This document shows positions 16,481-25,492 of a stretch of 64,000 nucleotides of DNA, piece by piece. Made by a program: the position numbers and the translations under genes. This DNA comes from Oligoflexia bacterium (lineage in GTDB: Bacteria > Bdellovibrionota_G > JANQFH01): the NCBI GenBank assembly GCA_028277945.1, contig JANQFH010000021.1, positions 251,722 through 315,721 on the forward strand. Reading direction: 5' to 3'. Position 1 is the first letter of the stretch, and each line of letters opens with the position of its first letter. The notes below the pieces were generated by a model, which worked only from the letters and a program-made list of their open reading frames with translations, searched no databases and was not told the origin of the DNA.

Positions 16481-17071
16481 ATGTGTAGGTTGTGGCGACA
16501 AGCAGTGTTGCTAGCGTTGGTTTTGTCGACTGCTGTTGCATGTGGTAAGCAGAGCGAAAGAGTCTTTCGTATACCGGAAGCTGTGGATGGCATCAAGGTC
16601 ATTGCCATACTGCCATTTGAAAATTTGAGCAATGATAAGAGGGCTTCCGACTTGATTACAAACCTCTTCCGTTCCCGGTTAACCAAACAGTCCGAGTTTT
16701 CCATTATGGATGCAGGTGAAATGCAAAGGCGTTTGCACAAAATGCAGCTCAAGCTGCCTAAAACGTTAGATCTGTTAACAGCTGCCAAAATTGGCAGAGC
16801 ACTTGAAGTAGATGGAGTTTTTTACGGTTCCGTTCTTGAATTTACCTACCTCGCCGAAATTCAGGATGGTGCCGTTGTAGCAAGAGAGCCGGTAGTTGGT
16901 CTGCAAGGCCGTCTTCTAGATGTGAGAAGGGGCGTAATCGTTTGGGCTAACACGCATAGTCGTTCGAGTTACGCGTTTCTTCGCAGCAATCGCGAGAGCA
17001 TCATGCAGGTGGCACAAATAGCAGTGGATAAGATTATCGCGACTCTAAGGGGCACTGGACGAAGTAAGTAG
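16481..17071 (+). CDS. CsgG/GNA1162-like lipoprotein
   Basis: 196 residues. The start at 16481 gives a good GAGGAG ribosome site and a lipoprotein signal ending LSTAVAC, so Cys20 or so should be lipidated. The mature domain (about 35-190) reads IAILPFENLSNDKRASDLITNLF, then IGRALEVDGVFYGSVLEF, then a C-terminal helix. That is the pattern of the GNA1162/CsgG/LpoB-like fold of outer-membrane-associated lipoproteins. A second member of the same fold is encoded next. Its role is unknown; it may be a secretion or assembly accessory for the cluster. Confidence 0.75.
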   Translation: MCRLWRQAVLLALVLSTAVACGKQSERVFRIPEAVDGIKVIAILPFENLSNDKRASDLITNLFRSRLTKQSEFSIMDAGEMQRRLHKMQLKLPKTLDLLTAAKIGRALEVDGVFYGSVLEFTYLAEIQDGAVVAREPVVGLQGRLLDVRRGVIVWANTHSRSSYAFLRSNRESIMQVAQIAVDKIIATLRGTGRSK

Positions 17072-17094
17072 TCGTTCGGACCGGAGAATCTAAC

Positions 17095-18201
17095 ATGGTT
17101 ATATTTAGTTTTAAAAGGTTGATGGCGATCTGTGTCTGTCTTAGTGCGCTGATATTGTCCTTAGGAGGTTGCGGTATCCAAAGGCTGACGACACTAGTGC
17201 CTTACAAGCATGAAAACTCGCCAGTGTTGTGTGTAGCGGTTCCTGTCTTTAACGATTATTCGCACCGGAACACCTACTCCGGAGAAATAGCTGCTGATCT
17301 GTTTGCTGCTGAACTACGAAAAAGTGGCATTGTGACACTCATGGAACGATCCGACATCACGGCCGCTTTGGCCAAACAGAATATTCGACTAAAACCTGAG
17401 CTGTTTATGCCAGATGCGATCTGGCTCGGGCAAATGCTCGAGGTAGATGCGGTATTTGTGGGTTCTGTCGAAGAATTTGCCTATCAGGAAGAACAAGGGG
17501 TGCTTGTCGGTAATCCTGGTGTGTCGATGCAGGTGCAGCTTGTCGAGGTTGCCAGCAAGGAGGTTGTCTGGTCTGCAAGCGTGTTCCGCTCTGATCATGA
17601 TTTTTTTAACGGTAAACGGGATCCGCTAATTCGTGTGGCCATGCTTGCGGTTGAAGAACTCTTAACGGATTTACCGCGTCCTAAAAAGCGTCTGAGTACG
17701 GAGGAGTTGCTGAGCGGCTGTGGTCGGAAAAATATCCCTACTGATCTGGACAATGACAAAATCCTCAACTTGGCCGATCTCTGCCCAAATCGAGCAGAGA
17801 CTGTTAACGGTGTCGAGGACTTGGATGGCTGCCCAGAGCTTGTCGAGAAGGGTGAAAAATACGTCGAGCATCTGGATGTTGATGGCGACCGGATTGTTTT
17901 GCGCTCGGCCGTAAAATTCGAACAGGGAAAAATCGCTATCAAAAAAGACTCGCATGAGGTGCTCAATCACCTAGGAGATTTTCTTAAGAAGAACACGCAA
18001 GTTCGTAAGGTGATGATCGAAGGCTTTCCTGGCAAAGATTTTCAAGGCGACTTTCGCGAGCGGTTTGCCTTTCGTCGTGCCGCATTCGTAAAGAATTTTT
18101 TGGTTGGTTTGGGGGTCAGTGAAGATCGGTTGGTGGCAGTCGGTTATGGACTGTTGGAGCGGTCTAGCAACACAGCTATTGAATTCACGATCGTTGAATA
18201 A
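17095..18201 (+). CDS. Lipoprotein fusing CsgG-like, calcium-repeat and OmpA-like domains
   Basis: 368 residues. A lipoprotein signal ends LGGC near residue 26. Residues about 40-200 repeat the CsgG/GNA1162-like fold of the previous gene (VAVPVFNDYS, LEVDAVFVGSVEEF). Residues about 220-255 (DLDNDKILNLADLCPNRAET, DLDGCPE) form a thrombospondin type 3-like calcium-binding segment. Residues about 260-368 resemble the OmpA C-terminal peptidoglycan-binding domain, with RRAAFVKNFLVGLGV. The usual HTD-like motif is altered (IEGFPGKDFQGD) and the tail NTAIEFTIVE replaces the normal NRRVE ending, so wall binding is uncertain. Confidence 0.8.
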   Translation: MVIFSFKRLMAICVCLSALILSLGGCGIQRLTTLVPYKHENSPVLCVAVPVFNDYSHRNTYSGEIAADLFAAELRKSGIVTLMERSDITAALAKQNIRLKPELFMPDAIWLGQMLEVDAVFVGSVEEFAYQEEQGVLVGNPGVSMQVQLVEVASKEVVWSASVFRSDHDFFNGKRDPLIRVAMLAVEELLTDLPRPKKRLSTEELLSGCGRKNIPTDLDNDKILNLADLCPNRAETVNGVEDLDGCPELVEKGEKYVEHLDVDGDRIVLRSAVKFEQGKIAIKKDSHEVLNHLGDFLKKNTQVRKVMIEGFPGKDFQGDFRERFAFRRAAFVKNFLVGLGVSEDRLVAVGYGLLERSSNTAIEFTIVE

Positions 18202-18216
18202 GGGTGGTAGTAGGTA

Positions 18217-19365
18217 GTGAGAGGTTTAGACGCATTTTTGCTGATGTGGTTTTTGTGCGCTGTGGTTTATTTGCCACTTCAGCATGTGTATGCTGAGCAA
18301 CGGGTTAATCTGCAGACATCGATCCGTGTCGATGGTCTGTATGATAGCAATATATTTCTATCTGAAAATGAGCCGCAAGCGGAATTTCTCACCGTATTGA
18401 CTCCTGAAATAGCTACGACATTGCTGTTGCGGATCGGTCAGCTTGATGTTGGATACGGCTTGAGCGCTTTTCTGCCAACAAAAAACTTTAACGCCGACGA
18501 TCTGCATAAGGTGTTTCACGACGCCTATGTTGTCTTGCTGTCTCAGTTGACCGAGCGGTTTGAGATTGAAGTCAGTGATACCCTAACCACCGTTGGCGGT
18601 GACATATCAAGGCCAGATTTCCAGATAAGCAACGTCTTTGATGTGCATACTGCCAGTGTTGAGTTGCGTTATCGGATGCCGTTATCACAGCGCACTGAGA
18701 CCAACTTCGAAATAGGTGGTTTGCGCACTGACGTCTTTGGTTTTTTTAGCGACTACTTTGCCGGCTCGGTGGAGGTAGACCTACGCCGACAGATGACGCC
18801 ACGCTTTCAGGGCGGCCTTAGAAGTCGAGCGGTGTCACTTCTTTTTGACTCTTCGAACCTTCAAGATGTTATAATCTATGGAGTAGATCTGTGGGGGGAG
18901 TATGCGCTCTCCCGCCGCCTCCTACTGCGGATTCCTTTGGGATTTCAGTATCTTTCGCAGCCTCAGCGTGACGATGACATTACCTTCAGCCTCGATGCCA
19001 AGCTCGTGGCTGAACTCACGCCGCGCTCAAAGCTAACGTTCGGGGCCACTCGTGGCTTCACGGTGGACGTTACAGGCAACTCGTTTGATCGCTGGGAATT
19101 CCTGTTGGAGTATGTTGCTGAACTTAATAGTAAAATTGAGCTATCCGGACGTGCTAAGTATTTCCAGTATAATCAGGACGTTGTCAGCCTACTAGACGAT
19201 GCCACCACCGAGGCGGGTATGGAGATAGCCTATAGGCTGCGTCCCAATTTACGGGCGGTGTTTGGAGGAAGGCTCTTTTTCAACCATGGCGATCTAACGA
19301 TCAACGACTTTGATGTATTTCAGGGTTTTTTGGGGATTAAGTATGATTTTACCAAAGGGAATTAG
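18217..19365 (+). CDS. Outer-membrane beta-barrel protein
   Basis: 382 residues from GTG with a signal peptide (residues 1-27, ending at HVYAE). The mature sequence alternates hydrophobic and polar residues in many strands. It opens with SIRVDGLYDSNIFLSE, the start seen in barrel proteins that accompany exopolysaccharide export genes, and ends LGIKYDFTKGN. Position directly before the Wza-like exporter supports a role in polysaccharide or surface-polymer export. Its stop overlaps the next gene by 23 bases. Confidence 0.75.
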   Translation: MRGLDAFLLMWFLCAVVYLPLQHVYAEQRVNLQTSIRVDGLYDSNIFLSENEPQAEFLTVLTPEIATTLLLRIGQLDVGYGLSAFLPTKNFNADDLHKVFHDAYVVLLSQLTERFEIEVSDTLTTVGGDISRPDFQISNVFDVHTASVELRYRMPLSQRTETNFEIGGLRTDVFGFFSDYFAGSVEVDLRRQMTPRFQGGLRSRAVSLLFDSSNLQDVIIYGVDLWGEYALSRRLLLRIPLGFQYLSQPQRDDDITFSLDAKLVAELTPRSKLTFGATRGFTVDVTGNSFDRWEFLLEYVAELNSKIELSGRAKYFQYNQDVVSLLDDATTEAGMEIAYRLRPNLRAVFGGRLFFNHGDLTINDFDVFQGFLGIKYDFTKGN

Positions 19366-20227
19366 CTCCTGGTTTTTGCTCACGCTGTTGGTTGGGCTCT
19401 GCTCCGGGGCTTTGGTTGCTGAGAGAGTTTCAGCGACAGAGAGCAGTTACAAAATCGGTGTTGGCGACACGCTCACCATTGAAGTCTGGGGTGAGAGCGA
19501 GCTCAGTGGCAGCTACCAAGTGGCAGCTAGCGGCAGCATACGGCGAGGTTGGTTGCCAGCTGTGAAGGTTCAAGGTCTTACCACAGGCCAGGCAAAGGAG
19601 GCTCTTACTGCAGTACTAAAGAAGTTCATCCGTGAACCCGCAGTCAAACTTGAGGTTACCGAGTACCGCAGTCAACGTGTGGATCTTATCGGTGCTGTGG
19701 TCAAACCGGGCTCTTACGCACTCAAGGACAAACCAGATCTGCTCACCTTGCTGCTGGCAGCAGGCGGTCTCTCTCCTAGCTCCAAAGGTGAAGCGACCAT
19801 CTTGCGACTGACAAGGGAATCGACACCATTTAAGAGCATTAGCGTTGATGTCAGTAGCTTACTCAATGTGGCCGACATGAGTCAGAACAAAACTCTACAA
19901 GCAGGAGATGTCGTCTATTTTCCTAGTGCCTACAGTGAGCAGTCTAAGGAAATGGCAATGTCGCAGGCGGTTGTTGTGACCGGAGCCGTCAAGCAGATGG
20001 GCGCCTTTCCCTACCGCAAGGGCTACACGGCATTGAACGCCATTATCGATGCTGGCGGCTTTACTAAATTTGCCTCTCCCAACCGTTCAAAGATTGTTCG
20101 TGGTAAAGGTGAGAATGAAAAGGTCATCAAGGTCGAACTCGGTGATGTGGTCAATCATGGTAAGAAAGAAAAAGACATTGTTCTTAAACCAGGTGACATT
20201 GTTGTTGTGCCGGAGAGTATCATCTGA
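19343..20227 (+). CDS. Polysaccharide export protein, Wza-like with SLBB domains
   Basis: 294 residues from the ATG at 19343 (GGGGA 6 bases upstream), giving a signal peptide ending near residue 30. The polysaccharide export domain follows: YKIGVGDTLTIEVWGESELSG and IRRGWLPAVKVQGLTTGQAKEAL. Two SLBB domains lie at about 115-200 (VVKPGSYALKDKPDLLTLLLAAGG) and 205-290 (VTGAVKQMGAFPYRKGYTALNAIIDAGG). It should form the outer-membrane or periplasmic polymer channel. The stop shares its last base with the start of the co-polymerase/kinase gene. Confidence 0.92.
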   Translation: MILPKGISSWFLLTLLVGLCSGALVAERVSATESSYKIGVGDTLTIEVWGESELSGSYQVAASGSIRRGWLPAVKVQGLTTGQAKEALTAVLKKFIREPAVKLEVTEYRSQRVDLIGAVVKPGSYALKDKPDLLTLLLAAGGLSPSSKGEATILRLTRESTPFKSISVDVSSLLNVADMSQNKTLQAGDVVYFPSAYSEQSKEMAMSQAVVVTGAVKQMGAFPYRKGYTALNAIIDAGGFTKFASPNRSKIVRGKGENEKVIKVELGDVVNHGKKEKDIVLKPGDIVVVPESII

Positions 20228-22179
20228 TGTGGATAAAAGATCTACATATAGACCGACTGCTCAACGCTGTTAAGCGACGTTGGCTTGCTGGGACGATCAT
20301 CTTTTTGGTCGTCGGTGTTTTTGTGACAGCGACAGCGTGGCGTCAGCCGGATGTTTACCAAGCTGTTTGCAAGATTGAATTTTCAGCTCAGGCTCCGGAG
20401 CTTTCGTTTGATAGTCGCACCTTTTGGCGCTACAGTTCTTACATCTTGCAAAATCTACATCTTACAAGCCAAAGAATCATCATGATGAGCGACCCAGTAT
20501 TGGATAGGGTCGTCTCGCGACTGAGACTAGCTGATGCAGAATCAGAAGAACGGTTTGCCAATGCACGTCGAGCGGTTGCCGCAGCAATACAGATAGAGCG
20601 CGTGCCAGATTCATCTATTTTTCTCATTCGTACGCGCCACCAAAATCCACAGATGGCAAAGGATCTTGCGAACACCACTGCCGAGGCCTATATTCGCTAT
20701 AGGTTTGAGAAAGAGAATGAAAGCTACCGTCTGTCGATCCAGTGGCTTGAAGAAGAGATCATTGATTTAAAGAAAAAACTTGAGATGTCGCAACGAACTC
20801 TGATCGATTTTATTGAAAGAGAAAAGATTACCAGCTTTGGAAATGAGCAGGGGGCTGTAGCCTCTTTGTCTCCAACCCAGAATTTTGCCGAAATCGAAAG
20901 GCTGCTAGAAAAACTTCATGCTCGTAAGGTAGAAGAGGAGATGAAACTGGTAAGGGTTCAAGACAAGTACCTGCCAGCACATCCCGAGTATAAACGGCTG
21001 AGCTCTGAGATCAGTCTGATAAAAAAGAAGATTCAGGAAGAGGAAAATAGACTCGCAGGGCTGCGGCAGGGCAGAGAACGTGAAATCATACGGGCAAAGA
21101 AGAACGAAATTGAGTACTCGATCCTTGAGCGTGAGGTTGAGGTTAATAAAGAAATATACGACACATTGGTAAAAAAGTATAAAGAAACCGATATAGGTAG
21201 TGCCATTGCCCATGCGGATGCCAACATCGTCGAATACGCCAAGCTGCCGACGGGACCTAGTTACCCAAATCGTCAATTACAGGCGGTGTTGATCTGGCTG
21301 TTTAGCCTGATTTTTGGCCTTGGTTACTGTATAGCCGTAGAATATCTCGATACCACGCTGCGGACCACACAAGACATCGAAACCTACTTTGAAGCACCGT
21401 TGCTGTCGGTGATCGGTAAGGAAAAGGATTCGACCAAGCTAGGTCGGGCCATGCTTGAGGGAAGTCGATTGGCTGGCGAGGCTTTCCGCTTTCTGCGCAC
21501 CAACCTCAACTTTAGTTTTCCTCGTGGTGATCAGGGGCGACTTATCTTGGTTGGAAGTGCGGACAAGGGAGAGGGCAAGACGACAATTACTGCCAATCTA
21601 GCTATTGTCACAGCCGAACTGGGACGTAAGACATTGCTAATAGATGGTGACCTTCGTGCTAGAGGTCTGTCGAAGCTCTTTCACCTCGATGATGCTGTTG
21701 GACTAACCACCTATCTCGTTGGCGAGTGTAGTTTGGAGCAAACTATCAAATCTACTGATATCGACAACCTTTGGATTATACCTGCGGGTAGCATGCCGCC
21801 ACAACCGGCAACGCTTTTGGATTCTGATCTGATGCAACAGACGCTGCAGTCGTTACGGGTTCAGTTTGATGAAATCTTTATCGACGCACCACCGTTTGGG
21901 GTAGTCATCGACAGCTCCATCATCACGTCCATGGTAGATGGCGTCATTATGGTCATAGAGGCGGGTAATGTCAGTCGTTACCTCATCCAACGTGCTGTAG
22001 ATGAGATTGAAAGATTGAAAGCACACCTATGTGGATTTGTGCTTAACAAAACTTCATTCCATCGCGGTAGATATTATCCCTACAGCACGAACTACTATGG
22101 TGACACCAACGCTGCAAAGGCTGACGGCCAGGTCGTTGATTTTAAGAACGCCCAGTCTGGAAAGAAGCTCAGGCGTTAG
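20227..22179 (+). CDS. Chain-length determinant fused to BY-type tyrosine kinase (Wzc-like)
   Basis: 650 residues. The N-terminal Wzz domain has a membrane helix at about 20-40, a long periplasmic coiled-coil (about 165-300) and a second helix at about 355-380 preceded by the usual Pro-rich LPTGPSYPNR. The kinase part has Walker A SADKGEGKTT (about 444-453), Walker A' LLIDGDLR and Walker B EIFIDAPP. The tail RYYPYSTNYYG is the tyrosine cluster that BY-kinases autophosphorylate. It controls polymer length and export with the Wza-like protein. No glycosyltransferases or Wzx/Wzy genes are nearby. The 3' end overlaps the convergent small gene by 11 bases. Confidence 0.93.
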   Translation: MWIKDLHIDRLLNAVKRRWLAGTIIFLVVGVFVTATAWRQPDVYQAVCKIEFSAQAPELSFDSRTFWRYSSYILQNLHLTSQRIIMMSDPVLDRVVSRLRLADAESEERFANARRAVAAAIQIERVPDSSIFLIRTRHQNPQMAKDLANTTAEAYIRYRFEKENESYRLSIQWLEEEIIDLKKKLEMSQRTLIDFIEREKITSFGNEQGAVASLSPTQNFAEIERLLEKLHARKVEEEMKLVRVQDKYLPAHPEYKRLSSEISLIKKKIQEEENRLAGLRQGREREIIRAKKNEIEYSILEREVEVNKEIYDTLVKKYKETDIGSAIAHADANIVEYAKLPTGPSYPNRQLQAVLIWLFSLIFGLGYCIAVEYLDTTLRTTQDIETYFEAPLLSVIGKEKDSTKLGRAMLEGSRLAGEAFRFLRTNLNFSFPRGDQGRLILVGSADKGEGKTTITANLAIVTAELGRKTLLIDGDLRARGLSKLFHLDDAVGLTTYLVGECSLEQTIKSTDIDNLWIIPAGSMPPQPATLLDSDLMQQTLQSLRVQFDEIFIDAPPFGVVIDSSIITSMVDGVIMVIEAGNVSRYLIQRAVDEIERLKAHLCGFVLNKTSFHRGRYYPYSTNYYGDTNAAKADGQVVDFKNAQSGKKLRR

Positions 22180-22435
22180 GTTTTAGAAATTCACGGAGTC
22201 TTGGCTGTACAAAAACCGCTTCCAGGTTTTCCTGCCGCAGTGCTCGACGTAGAATCTGAATGCGTTCTTCCATGGTGCTGCTTTCCTCGACAAGGATTAG
22301 CTTTTGTTGCTTGATTCTACAGCTACCACTGAAGACAACACACTCCTCAGCACTCTGTAAACGTTCGTAGCGCACTTCCATACCGAGTTGATGGGCCAAC
22401 TCTTCCAGAGCGTGTAGTAGCTCTTGTGATACCAC
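22169..22435 (-). CDS. Small conserved-looking hypothetical protein
   Basis: 88 residues from GTG with GAGGAG 7 bases upstream. The sequence has an N-terminal helix (QELLHALEELAHQLGMEVRYE), a beta hairpin with two cysteines, and a C-terminal helix ending FVQPRLREFL. This looks like a compact folded cytoplasmic domain. I think similar proteins occur in other deltaproteobacteria but cannot name a family. It converges with the Wzc-like gene and overlaps its end. Confidence 0.7.
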   Translation of the reverse strand: MVSQELLHALEELAHQLGMEVRYERLQSAEECVVFSGSCRIKQQKLILVEESSTMEERIQILRRALRQENLEAVFVQPRLREFLKPNA

Positions 22436-22579
22436 CGCGGGCTCCTCTGCCTAGTTGATACGATTGTCGCAGCTGACAGCTTCGTAGTCCAGAATCCGCA
22501 CTCATGGCGATTGCGAATAAAAATTATCTAAATTTTCAATAAGTTAAGTTCGGCACGGTCAGTGCAAGTTGAGGTAGTC

Positions 22580-24115
22580 ATGGCCGTAACCAAGGTGGCT
22601 ACGACGGCCCTTGTGGGGGTTGAGGCGTTGAAGGTTGAGGTGGAGGTCCACGTTAGCCGTGGTCTGCCCTCTTTTGATATTGTTGGATTGCCCGAGGGTA
22701 CGGTGAAGGAGGGTAGAAAGCGTATTCGTGCAGCCATTCTCTGCTCCAACTTCGACTTTCCGTTGAAAAAAATTACCGTCAACTTGGCGCCAGCCGATCT
22801 AAAGAAAGGGGGCGCACGCTTTGATTTGCCCATTGCTCTGGGAATTCTTGGTGCCAGCGGTCAGATTCCCGCTGCGGCGTTGCAGCGCCGTCTCTTTCTT
22901 GGCGAATTGGCACTTGACGGTACACTACGTCCTTGTCCAGGTGACCTTGCCACTGCTCTGCTCTGTGAAAAGATGCGCATACCTTCGTTGTATTTACCAC
23001 GCGGGAGTCTCGGCCACTTTTCACTGATTCGCGGCTGTGATGCTGTTTTCAGCGACAATCTATTACAAGTTACTGCAGAGATTACAGGCGATGCAACAGA
23101 CACTGCTTGTAAGGAAGATAGACAAGCCGTAGCTGAGATCAGTCGTCGTCTCTTGGTTGATCTAAAGGAGATTCACGGCCAACAATCTGCAAAGCGAGGA
23201 TTGATGATTGCCGCAGCGGGTTTCCACTCGGTTGTCATGATTGGTCCACCAGGTGCTGGCAAGAGCATGCTAGCACGCGGCCTGAGTGGCATTCTGCCAC
23301 TGATGCAGCGGCAGGAGGCAATCGAAGCCGCCGTAGTGAAATCAGTGGCTTTATCACCGTGTGATACCGCCGGAGTCTTTTGTCGTCCCTTCCGTGCCCC
23401 GCACCACAGCGTAACGCTAGCTGGATTTTTAGGCGGTAAGCAGGGAATGGTGCCTGGAGAGCTAGCACTGTCGCATCGTGGGGTGTTGTTTATGGATGAG
23501 TTTCCAGAGTTTCGACGTGATGTCATTGAATCGCTACGTGAGCCCATGGATGCTGGCAACTACCACTTAAGTCGTGCCTGGGGACAGGTGGTCTATCCAT
23601 CACGCTTCTTACTCGTTGGAGCTATGAACCCTTGTCCATGCGGATTCTATGGTGAACGTGACTCCGAATGCCGCTGTAGTCTGAGTCAGATCGAGCGCTA
23701 TCGCAACAAGCTTTCAGCGCCGATACTGGATCGCATCGACATCCAGCTACAGGTTTCAAGAGTGGGTTACCGTGAGTTGCAACAGCAAAAATCCTCGCAG
23801 TCCTCAGCCGAAATCGCCGACATGGTAGAAGCCGCGGCGGCGATTCAACGGCAACGATTTAGCCAAGAGCTGTATCCGTTCAATAGCGACATCCCAGCTA
23901 AGGATTTGCCGCGATTCTGTTCGTTACAGCCAACACAGCACAAGCTCCTATTAGAGGCGATTGAGAAATTTCAGCTGAGTCTTCGTAGCTATCATCGTAT
24001 TCTTCGAGTGGCGCGTACGATTGCCGATCTCGAGGGCGAAAAGATCATTGCCACGGCGCATCTGTTAGAGGCTTTGCACTATCGCTTGGGTTTGCGGAGA
24101 TTTGCAGCACGCTAG
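22580..24115 (+). CDS. comM: Magnesium chelatase-like AAA+ protein ComM/YifB
   Basis: 511 residues from the ATG at 22580, preceded by GAGGT; MAVTKVATTALVGVEA is the standard N-terminus. The N-terminal Lon-protease-like ChlI fold is followed by Walker A GPPGAGKSM near residue 220, Walker B GVLFMDEFPEF near 305 and four cysteines in CPCGFYGERDSECRC near 355. The helical C-terminal domain ends the protein. ComM is a hexameric helicase that aids branch migration when incoming DNA recombines. Its presence suggests, but does not prove, natural transformation. Confidence 0.95.
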   Translation: MAVTKVATTALVGVEALKVEVEVHVSRGLPSFDIVGLPEGTVKEGRKRIRAAILCSNFDFPLKKITVNLAPADLKKGGARFDLPIALGILGASGQIPAAALQRRLFLGELALDGTLRPCPGDLATALLCEKMRIPSLYLPRGSLGHFSLIRGCDAVFSDNLLQVTAEITGDATDTACKEDRQAVAEISRRLLVDLKEIHGQQSAKRGLMIAAAGFHSVVMIGPPGAGKSMLARGLSGILPLMQRQEAIEAAVVKSVALSPCDTAGVFCRPFRAPHHSVTLAGFLGGKQGMVPGELALSHRGVLFMDEFPEFRRDVIESLREPMDAGNYHLSRAWGQVVYPSRFLLVGAMNPCPCGFYGERDSECRCSLSQIERYRNKLSAPILDRIDIQLQVSRVGYRELQQQKSSQSSAEIADMVEAAAAIQRQRFSQELYPFNSDIPAKDLPRFCSLQPTQHKLLLEAIEKFQLSLRSYHRILRVARTIADLEGEKIIATAHLLEALHYRLGLRRFAAR

Positions 24116-24121
24116 TATGAC

Positions 24122-24508
24122 ATGGCCAACGAGACACGAGAATCATGGGATAGTTGGCCTATTCGTGCTATAAATGTTGTCGGTATGTCTTTTTATAAAG
24201 AGCGCCGGTTTGGCATCTTGCTGGTGATCGGCATGATCTGTTATCTAAGTCTGCTTATTGTCGGTATGCTACAGAGAGACCATGGCATTTTTGTCTCCTT
24301 ACAGCTCAAACGAGAGTGTGATCGACTGCGACAGCAAATTAGCAACTACGGTGAAGAAAATAGAGCGCTAAAACAGGAGTGGGACCGTCTCACCAATGAT
24401 CTGCGTTATGTTGAAAGGATTGCTAGAGAAGATCTCTATATGATCGGCGAGCATGAGTTGCTGTTTCTATTTCGTGATCTTGAAAACAACAGAGCAGCAC
24501 ACCATTAG
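24122..24508 (+). CDS. ftsB: FtsB/DivIC septum formation initiator
   Basis: 128 residues. A cytoplasmic N-terminus of about 35 residues is followed by one membrane helix (GILLVIGMICYLSLLIVGML) and a periplasmic coiled coil (RECDRLRQQISNYGEENRALKQEWDRL). The family signature RYVERIAREDLYMIGEHELLFLF is near the end. FtsB bridges FtsL and FtsQ in the divisome. The N-terminal extension is longer than usual; a shorter start at MSFYKERRFG is possible. It follows comM by 6 bases and meets the convergent outer-membrane gene by a 4-base overlap. Confidence 0.9.
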   Translation: MANETRESWDSWPIRAINVVGMSFYKERRFGILLVIGMICYLSLLIVGMLQRDHGIFVSLQLKRECDRLRQQISNYGEENRALKQEWDRLTNDLRYVERIAREDLYMIGEHELLFLFRDLENNRAAHH

Positions 24509-25416
24509 ATCCGTACCTCAACAAAGGCGGCAAAAGTATCCGCACTCGGATCAAAATGGCGCGCATAGGTTAAGCCAAGCCAAGCCCGTTGAGCGGTTAT
24601 CAGAAAGCCGGCACCAAAGAAGGAATTGTCGCGAATACGATCCCAACCAAAACCACTACGTATCGTAAAGTCCGGCGTAATACTGTAGAGGCCGCCAAAG
24701 TGTAGGTTGGTGGTTTCCGTCGCAGTGGTTGAAAAATCTTGCACGACGTCCATCACTAGAGCACTGCGTTCATCGGGACGTACGGCAATACCACCGCTGA
24801 CGAGTAGAGGTATATTAGGATCTCCATCGCCTTCAAATATGTTGTGTATGGTAGCCGCAGCAGAGATTTTCGGTGTGATGAAGTACAGTAGGCCGGCGTC
24901 CATGGTAAAACCGTCTGGTCCAGTGAGAACAGGACTTTCAATCGAGCTCTGGTAGTACTTGCCGGAAATACCCGCGGAGAGCCCGGGAGTCAGATTACCG
25001 GCAACTGCCAAGGTAAACTGGGTGTATTTGACCCCGTTACCAAAGATATCTTGGTTGACGTGGTCAAAGCTAAAGCCGGTAGCGAAGCGCTCGGTATCGG
25101 TTGCATCGATGATGGAACCACTATAGGTGTCTATGTCAAAGCGACTCGAGGTCAGCCAGTCTGCAGCAATAGTTAGGGAACGATTCTGGCCAATGCCCGC
25201 AGGGTTCAATAGAATCGCACTGTTATCATTGGCAAGAGCACGGTAGGCACCGCCCAGTGACAGGGGCGAGCCCTTGAGCAGTCCGAGGGTAAAGTCTGTA
25301 TCCAGAACTCCTTGCGCCAAGGCAGAACCAGTTAGATAACTTATTGAGATGAGTAAGCCAATAACACTGTTGTGTATGCACTGCATTATACGCTGGAATT
25401 TAGGATTTTTTTTCAC
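24505..25416 (-). CDS. Outer-membrane beta-barrel protein (PorV/FadL-like)
   Basis: 303 residues from GTG at 25416, chosen because it gives a basic n-region (KKNPKFQR) before the hydrophobic core and has GAGCGG upstream; the ATG at 25386 is an alternative. After the signal peptide come LKGSPLSLGGAYRALANDNSAILLNPAGIGQNRSL, the N-terminal plug-like pattern shared by PorV/PorQ and FadL-type barrels, then many short strands. The protein ends in FVEVRI. Substrate is unknown. It stands alone, divergent from lon with about 75 bases between them. Confidence 0.75.
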   Translation of the reverse strand: MKKNPKFQRIMQCIHNSVIGLLISISYLTGSALAQGVLDTDFTLGLLKGSPLSLGGAYRALANDNSAILLNPAGIGQNRSLTIAADWLTSSRFDIDTYSGSIIDATDTERFATGFSFDHVNQDIFGNGVKYTQFTLAVAGNLTPGLSAGISGKYYQSSIESPVLTGPDGFTMDAGLLYFITPKISAAATIHNIFEGDGDPNIPLLVSGGIAVRPDERSALVMDVVQDFSTTATETTNLHFGGLYSITPDFTIRSGFGWDRIRDNSFFGAGFLITAQRAWLGLTYARHFDPSADTFAAFVEVRI

Positions 25417-25457
25417 GACGCCGCTCAAATAACATAAATAGCTGATTTTGAAAATAT

Positions 25458-25486
25458 TTGTAAGAGTCTGAGGCATGCGGTACAAT
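25458..25486 (+). promoter_or_regulatory. lon promoter placed for a leaderless message
   Basis: TTGTAA (25458-25463), exactly 17 bases, then TACAAT (25481-25486). Six bases separate the -10 from the lon ATG, so a start 7 bases past the -10 is the A of the ATG itself. No Shine-Dalgarno sequence exists in those 6 bases. The boxes are seen; leaderless initiation is inferred. Confidence 0.5.
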
Positions 25487-25492
25487 TAAAAG

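Noticed and set aside
17095-18201. OmpA lipoprotein as the missing Pal of the Tol system
   Set aside because: It has a large CsgG-like domain before the OmpA part, an altered binding motif and lies in another cluster.
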